Source of the DNA: CAWGCE01 sp964480915
GTDB lineage: Bacteria; Planctomycetota; Planctomycetia; Pirellulales; Pirellulaceae
Length of the DNA stretch: 64,000 bases
Assembly: GCA_964480915.1 (NCBI GenBank)
Contig: CAYZRS010000002.1
Coordinates: 1-64,000, forward strand
Reading direction: 5' to 3'
This document shows positions 8,192-17,265 of the stretch, in pieces (positions within the stretch are counted from its first letter, which is position 1; every line of letters begins with the position of its first letter). A program made the position numbers and the translations under genes. The notes under the pieces are model-generated. The model was given only the letters and a program-made list of their open reading frames with translations, was not told the DNA's origin and ran no database searches.

Positions 8192-9283
8192 CTAGTTGTT
8201 TTCCGACTCGTCGGTGTATTTGCCCTTGCGCAGGTGACGGCGGAGATAGATGGCGCGTTCTGCGTTGCGATCGGCCGAATCGAGTTCCGATCCGTGGAGC
8301 ATTTGCAAGTGAGCCGGCTGCGTGTGGATGAACAGTTGGTTCACGGTCGGAATTTCGAGGTCGTCGATGAGGCCGAGGTTGACTCCCATGCGGACGCTCG
8401 ACAAAAGGTGCATCGTCTCTTCGCTGGTGATGGTCTGGGCGGTACAGAGGATGCCGTAGGCACGGCTGACTCGGTCATGCAGGTCCTTTTCGCTCTCATT
8501 GATCAAGAAGGAACGTGCTTTCCGTTCGTAGTCGATCAAGACAGGGACGACATCGCTTACCTGCTGAATCAAATCCTCTTCTGAACGACCGAGTGTGATT
8601 TGGTTGCTGATTTGATAGAAGTCGCCCATCGCCTGCGAGCCTTCCCCATACAGTCCGCGGACCGCAAGGCTGATTTTCTGCAAGCTGCGGAAGACTTTTT
8701 CGATCTGCCGTGTGAGCACGAGTGCCGGTAGGTGGAGCATGACGCTGACGCGCATGCCGGTTCCGACGTTGGTTGGGCAAGCGGTCAAGTAGCCCAGGCG
8801 GTCATCGAATGCGTAAGGAATGAGCCCTTCGATGGCCGAATCGATGGCGTCGATCTGTTCCCAAGCGCCGCCCAGATCGAGTCCGCTCTTCATCAGCTGA
8901 ATGCGCAGGTGGTCTTCTTCGTTCACCATCACGCTGAATTGTTCTGTGTTATCGATGGCGACGGAACGAGCGCCTTCGCTTTCGGCCAATTCGCGACTGA
9001 TCAACTGTCGTTCCACGAGGAACTGTCGATCGACCTGTTCCAGATCTTCGACATTGAGATAGACCATGTTGTCGAGCGCTTTGTCGGTTTTGAATTTCTC
9101 TTCGACCGTGGTCTCGATGGCGCTGCGGTCGTGTTCGGTGCAGCGTCTGATAAACGGAAAGTTTGCCAAGTTGCGCGCCAGCCGAATGCGACTGCTGATG
9201 ACAATATCAGATTCGGGGCCGGAGCCGCGGAGCCACTCGCCGCATTGTTGCGACAGTTTATTGAGTGCCGGATTGGAGACCAT
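8192..9283 (-). CDS. mcsB: protein arginine kinase
   Basis: Phosphorylates arginine residues of proteins, marking them for ClpCP degradation in Bacillus. Length 363 aa, as in B. subtilis McsB. Guanido-kinase landmarks are present: SSRIRLARNLANFPF near residues 30-44, the NEEDHLRIQ loop, ACPTNVGTGMR with the conserved cysteine region, and a C-terminal RA-rich segment. It is 50 nt downstream of the mcsA-like gene on the same strand, so the two are probably one operon. clpC and ctsR, their usual neighbours in Firmicutes, are not in the window. Confidence 0.95.
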   Translation of the reverse strand: MVSNPALNKLSQQCGEWLRGSGPESDIVISSRIRLARNLANFPFIRRCTEHDRSAIETTVEEKFKTDKALDNMVYLNVEDLEQVDRQFLVERQLISRELAESEGARSVAIDNTEQFSVMVNEEDHLRIQLMKSGLDLGGAWEQIDAIDSAIEGLIPYAFDDRLGYLTACPTNVGTGMRVSVMLHLPALVLTRQIEKVFRSLQKISLAVRGLYGEGSQAMGDFYQISNQITLGRSEEDLIQQVSDVVPVLIDYERKARSFLINESEKDLHDRVSRAYGILCTAQTITSEETMHLLSSVRMGVNLGLIDDLEIPTVNQLFIHTQPAHLQMLHGSELDSADRNAERAIYLRRHLRKGKYTDESENN

Positions 9284-9333
9284 GGTGCTCTCTTATGCAA
9301 ACTGCCGCCAATGGCAGGTAATCAGTGCCGAGT

Positions 9334-9831
9334 TTACTCTTCCAACTTCTTAATCTTGTCGCGGATTTGGGATGCCAGTTCATACTCTTCGCGATCGACC
9401 GCTTCTTTCATCTCGCGGCGGAGCCGAATCAGATCGGTCGCGTTTCGGTTGCCCTTCGCGTTGGCAGGGCGCTTGCCCAAATGTTCGGTGTCGCCGTGAA
9501 TGTTGACCAGCAGTGGCTGTAGCTCGTCCGCAAAACATTCGTAGTCGTGCGGGCAGCCCAAGCGGCCGTGATTCCGGAACTCAAAAAACGTGATCCCACA
9601 AACTGGGCAAGCCTGCTGGTCCAAGCGACTCAGCTCCTCAGCCGTCTGGCCGACCTTAAGATGCTGGGCCAACTGGCCTGCGATCACCGAACCAGGATCG
9701 TGCTCTTCCGGTTCCGCATGCGACAAATAGTCGGCCGCGTGATCCTCGCACAAATGCAATTCTTGAGGCTGTTGATCGGTCAGTTCCGTGATATGAAACG
9801 TGGCCGGCTTGTTACACTGTTGGCACTTCAT
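9334..9831 (-). CDS. mcsA: McsA-like zinc-finger/UVR-domain protein
   Basis: Likely activator or adaptor of the McsB arginine kinase; 165 aa. The N-terminus has a zinc site MKCQQCNKPATFHITEL followed by HLCEDH. A second cysteine cluster is CPVCGITFFEFRNHGRLGCP. The C-terminus is a UvrB/UvrC-type UVR motif (LRREMKEAVDREEYELASQI). This domain order matches Bacillus McsA. It is the first gene of a probable mcsA-mcsB operon and has a strong sigma-70-like promoter about 150 nt upstream. Confidence 0.92.
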   Translation of the reverse strand: MKCQQCNKPATFHITELTDQQPQELHLCEDHAADYLSHAEPEEHDPGSVIAGQLAQHLKVGQTAEELSRLDQQACPVCGITFFEFRNHGRLGCPHDYECFADELQPLLVNIHGDTEHLGKRPANAKGNRNATDLIRLRREMKEAVDREEYELASQIRDKIKKLEE

Positions 9832-9984
9832 GGGAGCTCCGGTCGGGGACGCAATATCCCTATCGTTTCACGAATTTGGTTCGGCGCCGATAACGACCTT
9901 CAAAACTTTGTCCGACCTGAATGGGGCGGAGGGCAAGAAAACGTCGCAACTCTTTACCTACCAACACTTAAGCTGATCGGGGCG

Positions 9985-10012
9985 ATTCTAGCAATGGCCC
10001 TTGCACTGTCAA
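9985..10012 (-). promoter_or_regulatory. sigma-70-type promoter of mcsA-mcsB
   Basis: On the minus strand TTGACA (10012-10007), a 16-nt spacer and TAGAAT (9990-9985): a perfect -35 and a near-perfect -10. Transcription would start near 9978, giving a leader of about 150 nt. Confidence 0.65.
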
Positions 10013-10176
10013 GGTGAATCGCCGTTTCGTGCTCAGCGCGGCTCGCACGTAACAAGACAGTCAGCGCAGCGATCGATCGTAACGGCCGATCAGAGGTCGC
10101 GTAACGACGTTGCCATCGGGATCGCATGCGCTGTCGGAAAACCAGAAAACTATCGGGCAACCTGGTCGCCATGCCA

Positions 10177-10206
10177 TTGATTGCGAATCGTACCGGTTGC
10201 TAGGCT
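10177..10206 (+). promoter_or_regulatory. candidate leaderless promoter of trpE
   Basis: TTGATT (10177-10182), 18-nt spacer, TAGGCT (10201-10206). The -10 ends 6 nt before the trpE ATG at 10213, so the predicted start of transcription falls on the start codon. There is no Shine-Dalgarno sequence. Confidence 0.4.
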
Positions 10207-10212
10207 GGCAGC

Positions 10213-11721
10213 ATGCCTACGAATCCTGATATCGAAGAGTTCACTCGACTTGCTCAAGAGCACCAATTGGTGCCCGTCTATCGCCGCATCGCCAGTGATT
10301 CGATCACGCCCGTGTTGGCGTTTCATCGACTTCACGAATTGCTTGATGATGGACCTACTTCTTCCGCTTGCTTATTTGAATCGGTCATCGGTGGCGAGAA
10401 AGTGGGACGTTACAGTTTTCTCGCGGCGAATCCGACGATGGTGGTTTCGGCATACGGCAACCGAGTGAAGGTCGTGGACGGAGAAAATGTCGAAGAATAT
10501 CCATCGGAGAATCCGCTCGAGGATTTGCGAAACCGAGTTCAGCGAGTGAGTGTGGCTCACGCCGACGATCTACCACCTTTCATTGGAGGGGCGGTGGGCT
10601 ACGCCGGCTACGACGTCGTGCGCTACTGCGAACGCCTGCCCCATGCGCCCGAGGACGATCGAGAGCTGCCCGATTTGTCATTTGCGTTCTACGACCGCAT
10701 GATCGTCTTTGACCATGTGACGAAGACGGTGACGGTGATTGCCATGGCCGATGTCTCGGCCGGCAACATCGACGCTGCCTACGAAGCGGCTGGGGCGGTT
10801 GTGGAAAGAACGATTCGCGAAATTACGACCGGCGCGACGCTCGAACCGGCCGAAGTCTTGTTGCCCTCGGACGATTTTTCGCTGGCTCACGAATCCAATT
10901 TCGATCAGCCATCGTTCGAAGCGGCCGTACGAAAGTGTGTCGACTATATTCACGCCGGCGACATTTTTCAGGTTGTCATCAGTCAACGACTGGCGATTCC
11001 GATCAAGTGTCGTCCGTTTGAAATCTACCGCACCTTGCGGACGCTGAACCCCAGCCCGTTCATGTTTTATCTGCGGACTCCAGAAACGACGTTGGTTGGA
11101 AGTTCGCCCGAGATCATGTGTCGTGTGATGGGGAGCGAAGTGACCGTTCGACCGTTGGCCGGGACGAGGAAGCGAGGCGCGACCGATGCCGAAGATCAAC
11201 GATTGGCGGAAGAACTGTTGGCCGATCCGAAAGAGAGAGCCGAGCATGTGATGCTCGTCGACTTGGGACGAAACGACGTCGGACGCGTCGCTCAATTTGA
11301 TTCGGTGAAGATCTCTGATGTGATGAGCATCGAGCGCTACAGCCACGTCATGCACATCACTTCGAATGTGAACGGAATCTTGCGACCAGGCGTCGATGCG
11401 TTTGACGCCTTGCAGGCTTGCTTGCCTGCCGGCACCGTGTCCGGTGCGCCGAAAGTCCGTGCGATGGAGATCATTGATGAACTCGAACCGCATCGACGCG
11501 GTCCCTACGCGGGGGCCGTCGGCTATTTTGATTTCAGCGGCAACATGGATACCTGCATCGCGTTGAGGACGATCGTCATTCAAGAGCAAACCGCCTACCT
11601 GCAAGCCGGCGCTGGCATCGTGGCCGACAGCGATCCTACAGCCGAGTATCAGGAGACGTTGAATAAGGCGCGGGGGCTATTGCAGGCGATCGCGGTTACG
11701 GAAAATCGGCTTGAGGTTTAG
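10213..11721 (+). CDS. trpE: anthranilate synthase component I
   Basis: Converts chorismate and an amino donor to anthranilate, the first committed step to tryptophan. Length 502 aa, the usual size. The N-terminal domain has FESVIGGEKVGRYSFLAANP, corresponding to the tryptophan-feedback site. The chorismate-binding domain has SSPEIMCRV, RPLAGTRKRG, LVDLGRNDVGRV and the signature GTVSGAPKVRAMEIIDELEP. No trpG glutaminase subunit is next to it, and trpBA lie 10 kb away on the other strand, so the pathway is split. It is followed by an unrelated hydrolase gene. Confidence 0.95.
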   Translation: MPTNPDIEEFTRLAQEHQLVPVYRRIASDSITPVLAFHRLHELLDDGPTSSACLFESVIGGEKVGRYSFLAANPTMVVSAYGNRVKVVDGENVEEYPSENPLEDLRNRVQRVSVAHADDLPPFIGGAVGYAGYDVVRYCERLPHAPEDDRELPDLSFAFYDRMIVFDHVTKTVTVIAMADVSAGNIDAAYEAAGAVVERTIREITTGATLEPAEVLLPSDDFSLAHESNFDQPSFEAAVRKCVDYIHAGDIFQVVISQRLAIPIKCRPFEIYRTLRTLNPSPFMFYLRTPETTLVGSSPEIMCRVMGSEVTVRPLAGTRKRGATDAEDQRLAEELLADPKERAEHVMLVDLGRNDVGRVAQFDSVKISDVMSIERYSHVMHITSNVNGILRPGVDAFDALQACLPAGTVSGAPKVRAMEIIDELEPHRRGPYAGAVGYFDFSGNMDTCIALRTIVIQEQTAYLQAGAGIVADSDPTAEYQETLNKARGLLQAIAVTENRLEV

Positions 11722-11856
11722 CCGACCGCAGAGAGTCGGGCAAATGTTGGCTTCTGCCGTACCTCGTTTCTCAAATGTCGCAGTGGTTGCGCCGTGGTTG
11801 TGAACGCTCCGTCTACCGTCATTTGGGGCCGCCAGTTGCAAAAGCGGCCGCATTCG

Positions 11857-11885
11857 TTGCCCGTGACCAGGCAACCTCTTAGAAT
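11857..11885 (+). promoter_or_regulatory. candidate leaderless promoter of the hydrolase gene
   Basis: TTGCCC (11857-11862), a 17-nt spacer and TAGAAT (11880-11885). The ATG is 6 nt further at 11892, where transcription would be expected to start. There is no Shine-Dalgarno sequence between them. Confidence 0.5.
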
Positions 11886-11891
11886 CAGGGC

Positions 11892-12959
11892 ATGAATCGA
11901 ATCCATGCTTGTCTGGTCGGCCTACTGCTCTGCGCAGCGTCACTGCCTTGTGCTGCGCAGGCTCCCGTTGCGGCAAAGATTTCTTCATCGGAGCTGGCGT
12001 TGCAGCAGCAGCGTGAATCGCAAGCGGCGACGCGACAGCTGAAGCGGCGCATTCGAGCGATCGTTGCCTCAGCCGATCGGCGAACCATCAAAACCGACTA
12101 CGGTTTAATTCTTGATGAAGGCATTGTCAGCCGGGGGTTGGAGCGGGGAGGAAAGAAACCATTGGTCATTGCGATTCATGGTTACAACTCGTATCCCGAG
12201 CATGTGCAATCGATCTTGCGTGAACCGCGGGAAGCAGGCATGGACTGTGGCGTATTCAGTTATCCGAATGATCATGAAGCGGCGCATTCGGCCAAACTGC
12301 TTAGTCAAGAATTGAAGCAGTTGCAGCAAACTGATCCCCAGCGCGAAGTCTATCTCGTTGCGTTTTCGCTCGGCAGCGTCGTGGCTCGCGAAGCGATTGA
12401 AAATCCTCAGCTCGACCCGGGCAACGTCCGTCGACTCGTGATGATTTCGCCGCCAAATCAAGGTTCGTCTTTGGCCAATTTTGCTTATGCGATGGACTTG
12501 TGGGAATTTATCGGGAGTGAACGCCGCAGAGAGCTGGGTCTGTTCTTTGCCGCCGTTGAGGATGGATTGGCCGAAGCATCGGTCGATCTCCGACCGGGCT
12601 CGTTGTTTCTCAAGACGCTCAACTCACGCCAGCGAAACGACCAAGTCCAGTATTCGATTTTCCTCGGCGATCAGGGGTACGTTTCAGAGCAGGATTTTAC
12701 CAAGCTCCGCTCTTCGCTGCAGGCGCGCCAAGATCGTCCTCAGTGGTTGCAGTTCATTAGCGAACGATTGGATCGGGTCGTGTGTGATTTGGATGAAGTC
12801 GTTCATGGCAGAGGAGACGGCGTCGTTAGTCTAACTCGCGGTCAGCTGCCCGGTGTCGACGATGTACAGGTACTACCGTACACGCACACGAAAGCGTTTG
12901 ATCCCCAGCAGGCCGGCTCACGCCTATTGATGAAAGCGGTCGCGGAAAAGCTGCGGTAG
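11892..12959 (+). CDS. secreted alpha/beta hydrolase (lipase/PGAP1-like)
   Basis: Exported hydrolase of 355 aa with an N-terminal signal peptide (MNRIHACLVGLLLCAASLPCAAQA, cleavage expected near residue 22-24). The fold is recognisable from the oxyanion strand PLVIAIHGYNSYPEH and the nucleophile elbow VYLVAFSLGSVVAREAI, with Ser in A-x-S-x-G. MISPPNQGSSLANFAYA resembles lipase and DUF676 proteins. A late histidine (YTHTKAFDP) is a plausible third catalytic residue. Substrate unknown. It is preceded by a promoter whose -10 ends 6 nt before the ATG. Confidence 0.8.
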   Translation: MNRIHACLVGLLLCAASLPCAAQAPVAAKISSSELALQQQRESQAATRQLKRRIRAIVASADRRTIKTDYGLILDEGIVSRGLERGGKKPLVIAIHGYNSYPEHVQSILREPREAGMDCGVFSYPNDHEAAHSAKLLSQELKQLQQTDPQREVYLVAFSLGSVVAREAIENPQLDPGNVRRLVMISPPNQGSSLANFAYAMDLWEFIGSERRRELGLFFAAVEDGLAEASVDLRPGSLFLKTLNSRQRNDQVQYSIFLGDQGYVSEQDFTKLRSSLQARQDRPQWLQFISERLDRVVCDLDEVVHGRGDGVVSLTRGQLPGVDDVQVLPYTHTKAFDPQQAGSRLLMKAVAEKLR

Positions 12960-13088
12960 GTCTCCGGTGATAACTTTCGCGCCAGCAACGCCCCTGGTAC
13001 GATGTCTCTCTCATGTCGGCGTCCACTCCCCTTTGGTGATGTGGGGCCGATCGAAGCCTGTTCGTGCCAAGCAAGAAGGAAATTTTGG

Positions 13089-13397
13089 ATGATCCATGTC
13101 ATCGCTGACATTACGATTAAGGAAGGGCAGCGTGATGCCTTTCTCAGACTATTCCACGAAATCGTGCCAGCCGTGTTGGCAGAGGAGGGTTGCTTGGCCT
13201 ACGGTCCGACGATCGATGTTGATTCGGGTTTAGGCGTCCAAGAGGCCTGTCGTGCGAATCTGGTGACCGTCATGGAACAGTGGGAATCGGTGGATGCGTT
13301 AAAGAAGCATCTCGAAATGCCCCACATGGAAGAATTCCGGGGAAAAGTTGCCGACATCGTGGATGGATTGGCGTTGCGAGTATGTGAGCCGGCGTAG
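13089..13397 (+). CDS. ABM-domain (putative quinol monooxygenase-like) protein
   Basis: Small protein of 102 aa with the antibiotic-biosynthesis-monooxygenase fold (PF03992), a ferredoxin-like dimer. Typical features are MIHVIADITIKEGQRDAFLR at the start, the middle segment RANLVTVMEQWESVDALKKH, and HLEMPHMEEF near the end. Members include quinol monooxygenases and heme-degrading or unknown proteins; no specific substrate is shown. The frame opens 29 codons earlier, but the ATG at 13089 has AAGGAA about 9 nt upstream and fits the family N-terminus. Confidence 0.8.
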   Translation: MIHVIADITIKEGQRDAFLRLFHEIVPAVLAEEGCLAYGPTIDVDSGLGVQEACRANLVTVMEQWESVDALKKHLEMPHMEEFRGKVADIVDGLALRVCEPA

Positions 13398-13438
13398 GCT
13401 CGCGGTTTGATTCTGACTCTCTTCCGATAGGTGCCGTT

Positions 13439-14599
13439 GTGCGGCAAGCGGTTCCGCAGATTCTGCAAAGTCTTGATGCGGGCCGACCGGTCGCGTACTG
13501 CCGACTGGTGGAAACAAGCGGGTCGACGCCGCAGAAGGCGGGCGCCGTGATGCTGATCTATCCGGATGGATCGCAGCATGGGACCTTAGGTGGCGGTTGC
13601 GTCGAGGCCGAAGTCAAGCGTCGCGCCTTGGGAGTTTTGGAATTGGGGCAACCGAGTGTGGCCGAATTTCAGCTGGACCATGACTACGGTTGGGACGATG
13701 GTCTGATTTGCGGCGGACGCATGACGGTGGCGATCTTTGCGTTGGTCGACGATGCCTGCCGATCGTATTTTGCTTCGTTTGAGCTGGCGTTGTCGGCGGG
13801 GCAGGGGGTGATGGAGGCGTTGGTGTTTGGCACGGACGATCCCCAGGCCAATTCCGAAAAAGAGGCGTCACGCGATTCGCCGTCGTCCTCGCAAGTCGAA
13901 AGCCACTTCGCACCTCGGTCGTACCTGTTTGATGCGGAAGGCGAATGCATCGCTTCGATGGAGGTGTGCGGAGAGAGCGATTTTGCGGCGGAGGTCGCGC
14001 GCGTGACGGGGGTGATGCCCAATTTGAGCGATCGACCGCGACCCAAAGTCAGAACGGGGATCGCATTTTTGCCGGTGCTGCCAAGATGCCGACTGATAAT
14101 CGTCGGTGCGGGCCACATCGGCCAAGCGGTCGCCGAGTTGGCTACTTCCTTGGACTTTGACGTGTCGGTGGTCGATGATCGTGCTGAATGTGCCACGCGT
14201 GAACGGTTTCCGCATGTTTCCGAAAGGGTTGTGGGGCCGATGGCCGAAGTCCTGCCAGCGCTGGAGGTGACTCCGACGACCTATTGTTTGATCGTGACTC
14301 GTGGTCACAATCATGATCAAGAGGCACTGTTTCATGTGGTTCAGCGTCCGGCGCGTTACATCGGACTGATCGGCAGCCGCCGGAAGATCAAGTTGATTTT
14401 CGATAATTTGGTCGCTGAGGGGATCTCGCCCGCATCGCTGAAGAAAGTCTACGCCCCGATCGGAATCGACATCGGTTCTCAAACGGTGGCGGAAATTGCG
14501 GTGAGCGTCGCTGCCGAGTTGGTGGCTCATCGCAACCTTGGTTCGGTCCCAGGTCGTCCGCAGTCGATTCCCGTCCAAGAGGATGAAGGCAACAACTGA
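13439..14599 (+). CDS. XdhC/CoxF-family protein
   Basis: Member of the XdhC/CoxI family, which helps insert sulfurated molybdenum cofactor into xanthine or CO dehydrogenase-type enzymes; 386 aa. The N-terminal XdhC domain has VETSGSTPQKAGAVML and GTLGGGCVEAEVKRRAL; the C-terminal Rossmann domain has RLIIVGAGHIGQAVAELA and YIGLIGSRRKIKLIFDNL. It begins with GTG at 13439. No molybdenum hydroxylase or cofactor gene is nearby, so the client enzyme is elsewhere. The frame before this start lacks support. Confidence 0.88.
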   Translation: MRQAVPQILQSLDAGRPVAYCRLVETSGSTPQKAGAVMLIYPDGSQHGTLGGGCVEAEVKRRALGVLELGQPSVAEFQLDHDYGWDDGLICGGRMTVAIFALVDDACRSYFASFELALSAGQGVMEALVFGTDDPQANSEKEASRDSPSSSQVESHFAPRSYLFDAEGECIASMEVCGESDFAAEVARVTGVMPNLSDRPRPKVRTGIAFLPVLPRCRLIIVGAGHIGQAVAELATSLDFDVSVVDDRAECATRERFPHVSERVVGPMAEVLPALEVTPTTYCLIVTRGHNHDQEALFHVVQRPARYIGLIGSRRKIKLIFDNLVAEGISPASLKKVYAPIGIDIGSQTVAEIAVSVAAELVAHRNLGSVPGRPQSIPVQEDEGNN

Positions 14600-14688
14600 C
14601 TGCAGTGAACGCCGATACTGGCGGTGGTTGCTATCCGGCCGAACGCGGATTGCGTAGGATGAGAGCACGTTAACGTATTCGACGAATT

Positions 14689-17265
14689 GTGATTCGACGC
14701 GTTCAGGACCTCTTTATGCAAACTGATCGTAGTGCTCTTCAAAAGACCAAACCCGCGATCCTGTTCGTGTGGTTGCTTCTGTTCCCCATGGCATTCTTCA
14801 GCCCTGGTTGCCGCTGGATGTCGGCCGATGAAGCCAAAGTGGAAGAAGAGAGTGAGGAGGACGAAGAGGCCAAGCCGAAATCAGATTTTGAATTGCAGGG
14901 GCTCGTTGTGTTGCCTTCCACTCTGGAAAAGGATGATGACGAAGAGCCGCTTACGACAGCAGATGCCGAATTCGATTTGCCGGAAGATTCGATTTACGGT
15001 TCCGCCTCATCGCTTTCTCGCACGGCAGTGAAACCGGGCCATTGGGTGCATGTGCGACACAAGTTGCTTGCCAATAATTTTGACTTCGTCGGCGACCTAA
15101 CTGCACGGTCGTTGGACCGAGACATGAATTCGATTTCGCTGGAACGGAGCCCCTTTCGCGTCGTTTCCTCACGGCCGATGTCGCTCCCAAAAGAGCAGTC
15201 GAAGTACGTTGACGTGCCGCTCTACGTTCCTAAGACCAAGGCGGCCGACGGGAAACTGACGCAGATTGGCAGCGAGTTGAAGTCTCGCAACGGTGCACGA
15301 GTGGTCGACTTCGGAGGACAGCCGACCGTTCGATTGAACTCGCACCAGTTTTTCTTGATGGTGTTGTCGGAAGAGCCGGAGCGCTATGGCTACTTGAAAA
15401 CGATGACGGTGGTGCAGCCGCCTGAAGCGGATGAAACCGAATGGGACGCGATGCCTGGCGACTATGCGGTGAAATTCATCAATGCCGAACAGCCCTTGCC
15501 GTTACCTAGTGGCGGTCTGACTTGGACTTCGACCGCCTATGTCGTGTGGGACGGATTGGACCCCGACCTGTTTTCGACCGACCAACAGACGGCGATGCTC
15601 GATTGGCTCCATTGGGGAGGGCGGCTGATCTTGTCGGGGCCGCAGACGTTGGAACGGCTCCGCGGCAGTTTCTTGGAACCCTACTTGCCGGCCACCGCTG
15701 GGCGAACGCTCACCGTCGATCAAGAAGTCATCGATTCATTCAATGAGCATTGGCAAGTGCTGCCGCGAAATCCGCAGCGTGATCCAGAGCATTATCTGTT
15801 GAGTTTGAACCGGCGGCCGTTGGAAGTGATCGAGTTGCAATTGAATGAAGGTGGACGATTCCTGGAGAATACCTCGGAACTCGTGGCCGAACGGCGGGTG
15901 GGGCGCGGACTGATGGTCGCTACGTCGTTTGCACTCACCGAACGTCGGATTGTGAATTGGCCCGGTTTTGACAGCTTTTTTAATGGTTGTCTGATGCGCC
16001 GTTCACCGCGCAAGTTTACGGCATCCGACGGGATGGACTCGGTTAGCTGGATGGAAAAACCGACCTATCGCGACGCCCGCGAGACCAGCCCGCTGCGGTT
16101 CTTTGTGCGAGACGCAGCTGGCCAGCGAAACGACATCGATTTGTCCCTCCCAAGGGACGCCAAACTCGGCGACGGTTATCGTACCGATTCGGTGGCTGGC
16201 ATCGCCGGTTGGTCTGACTTTAGCGAGGCAGCCACCGCTGCGCGGGATTCGTTGGAATCGTCGGCCGGAATCGAAGTGCCGAACCGTAAGTTTGTCGCCA
16301 AAATGTTGGGTGGATATTTGCTCTGCCTCGTTCCCTTGAACTGGCTGCTATTCCGTCTGATGGGGCGAGTCGAGTGGGCTTGGATCGCGGCGCCGTTGAT
16401 TGCCATCATGGGTGGCATTGGCATCGTGAAAATGGCCGAACTCGATATCGGATTTGTGAGGTCACGAACCGAAGTCGCAGTCGTGGAATTGCAGGAAGGT
16501 TATGACCGAGCTCACGTGGCGCGATACACCGGGTTTTACACCTCGTTGACCTCAGACTACGCGGTCAGATTTGACGATCCAACCGCAGTGACCGCTCCCT
16601 TTTCAGCGAACGCGGGCGAGGCCCGTTTGCGGATGCAGCGGCAAGAAGATGTCCTCTACCGGCAAGACGACAGTGTCGGCCTATCGGGCTTTCCCGTGAT
16701 TTCAAATTCGACCGGAATGGTGCATTCCGAACAATTTGTCGTGACCGATGGGAAGCTAGAACTACTCGCAGCCGATGGTGCACTGCAGCTCGCCAATGGA
16801 ACCGGCTTCGAATTGCAGGGTTCGATCGTGCTCCATCGCGAATCGGAGAGGGAATGCAAAGTCGCCATTGTTGGCGACCTCGAGACAGGTGGCACGGCAT
16901 TGCTCGATTTTGAAAATGGCGACGGAAGTTTGCTGACCGACTATCTCAATGAAGAGTCGGCCACGGCAGCCACGAATCGTGAATCGGGAAACATTGGGTT
17001 GCGAGAACTGGTGCAGCTGGCAGCGGCGTGGAGTCAGATCGAAGTAGGCGGCTATCGCCTTGTGGGTTGGAATGCCTCGGAGGTTCCCGGTATGACGGTG
17101 AGTCCGAAATCAAATCAATCCAATTTCCGAACGCTGTTTGTCGCCAATCTGAGTTACCCGCAGCTGGCGGCGCCCGCTTCGGATAGGAATCTCTTCGAAG
17201 AGTTTCGGGCCGAAGAGCCTATTATTTTTGACGATTCGTCCTTAGGTGAGCAGACGACACCATGA
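14689..17265 (+). CDS. large membrane-anchored protein coupled to ABC ATPase
   Basis: Protein of up to 858 aa. The N-terminus has a hydrophobic segment ending FFSPGC, which may be a lipobox or a membrane anchor, then an acidic Glu/Asp-rich stretch. A region near residues 290-350 (AMLDWLHWGGRLILSGPQ) resembles the class I glutamine-amidotransferase-like fold found in DUF4350/GldG-like extracytoplasmic proteins. Two transmembrane helices lie at about 540-590 (LGGYLLCLVPLNWLLFRLMG and AAPLIAIMGGIGIVKMAEL). The stop overlaps the start of the following ABC ATPase gene by 4 nt, so a joint transport or envelope role is likely. Another possible start is the ATG at 14716. Exact function unknown. Confidence 0.75.
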   Translation: MIRRVQDLFMQTDRSALQKTKPAILFVWLLLFPMAFFSPGCRWMSADEAKVEEESEEDEEAKPKSDFELQGLVVLPSTLEKDDDEEPLTTADAEFDLPEDSIYGSASSLSRTAVKPGHWVHVRHKLLANNFDFVGDLTARSLDRDMNSISLERSPFRVVSSRPMSLPKEQSKYVDVPLYVPKTKAADGKLTQIGSELKSRNGARVVDFGGQPTVRLNSHQFFLMVLSEEPERYGYLKTMTVVQPPEADETEWDAMPGDYAVKFINAEQPLPLPSGGLTWTSTAYVVWDGLDPDLFSTDQQTAMLDWLHWGGRLILSGPQTLERLRGSFLEPYLPATAGRTLTVDQEVIDSFNEHWQVLPRNPQRDPEHYLLSLNRRPLEVIELQLNEGGRFLENTSELVAERRVGRGLMVATSFALTERRIVNWPGFDSFFNGCLMRRSPRKFTASDGMDSVSWMEKPTYRDARETSPLRFFVRDAAGQRNDIDLSLPRDAKLGDGYRTDSVAGIAGWSDFSEAATAARDSLESSAGIEVPNRKFVAKMLGGYLLCLVPLNWLLFRLMGRVEWAWIAAPLIAIMGGIGIVKMAELDIGFVRSRTEVAVVELQEGYDRAHVARYTGFYTSLTSDYAVRFDDPTAVTAPFSANAGEARLRMQRQEDVLYRQDDSVGLSGFPVISNSTGMVHSEQFVVTDGKLELLAADGALQLANGTGFELQGSIVLHRESERECKVAIVGDLETGGTALLDFENGDGSLLTDYLNEESATAATNRESGNIGLRELVQLAAAWSQIEVGGYRLVGWNASEVPGMTVSPKSNQSNFRTLFVANLSYPQLAAPASDRNLFEEFRAEEPIIFDDSSLGEQTTP

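Larger units (their letters stand above)
9832..10212. other. divergent regulatory region between mcsA and trpE
   Basis: 381 bp without a credible gene. It holds the mcsA promoter (9985-10012, minus strand) and a candidate trpE promoter directly before the trpE ATG. I saw no tryptophan leader peptide or T-box. Confidence 0.6.

Noticed and set aside
9832..10212. trp leader peptide attenuator before trpE
   Set aside because: No short ORF with consecutive Trp codons and no terminator/antiterminator pair is visible.
16889..16906. TGGCACGGCATTGCT inside the 858-codon gene
   Set aside because: The GG-GC spacing is 9 instead of 10 nt and it is in the middle of a coding region.
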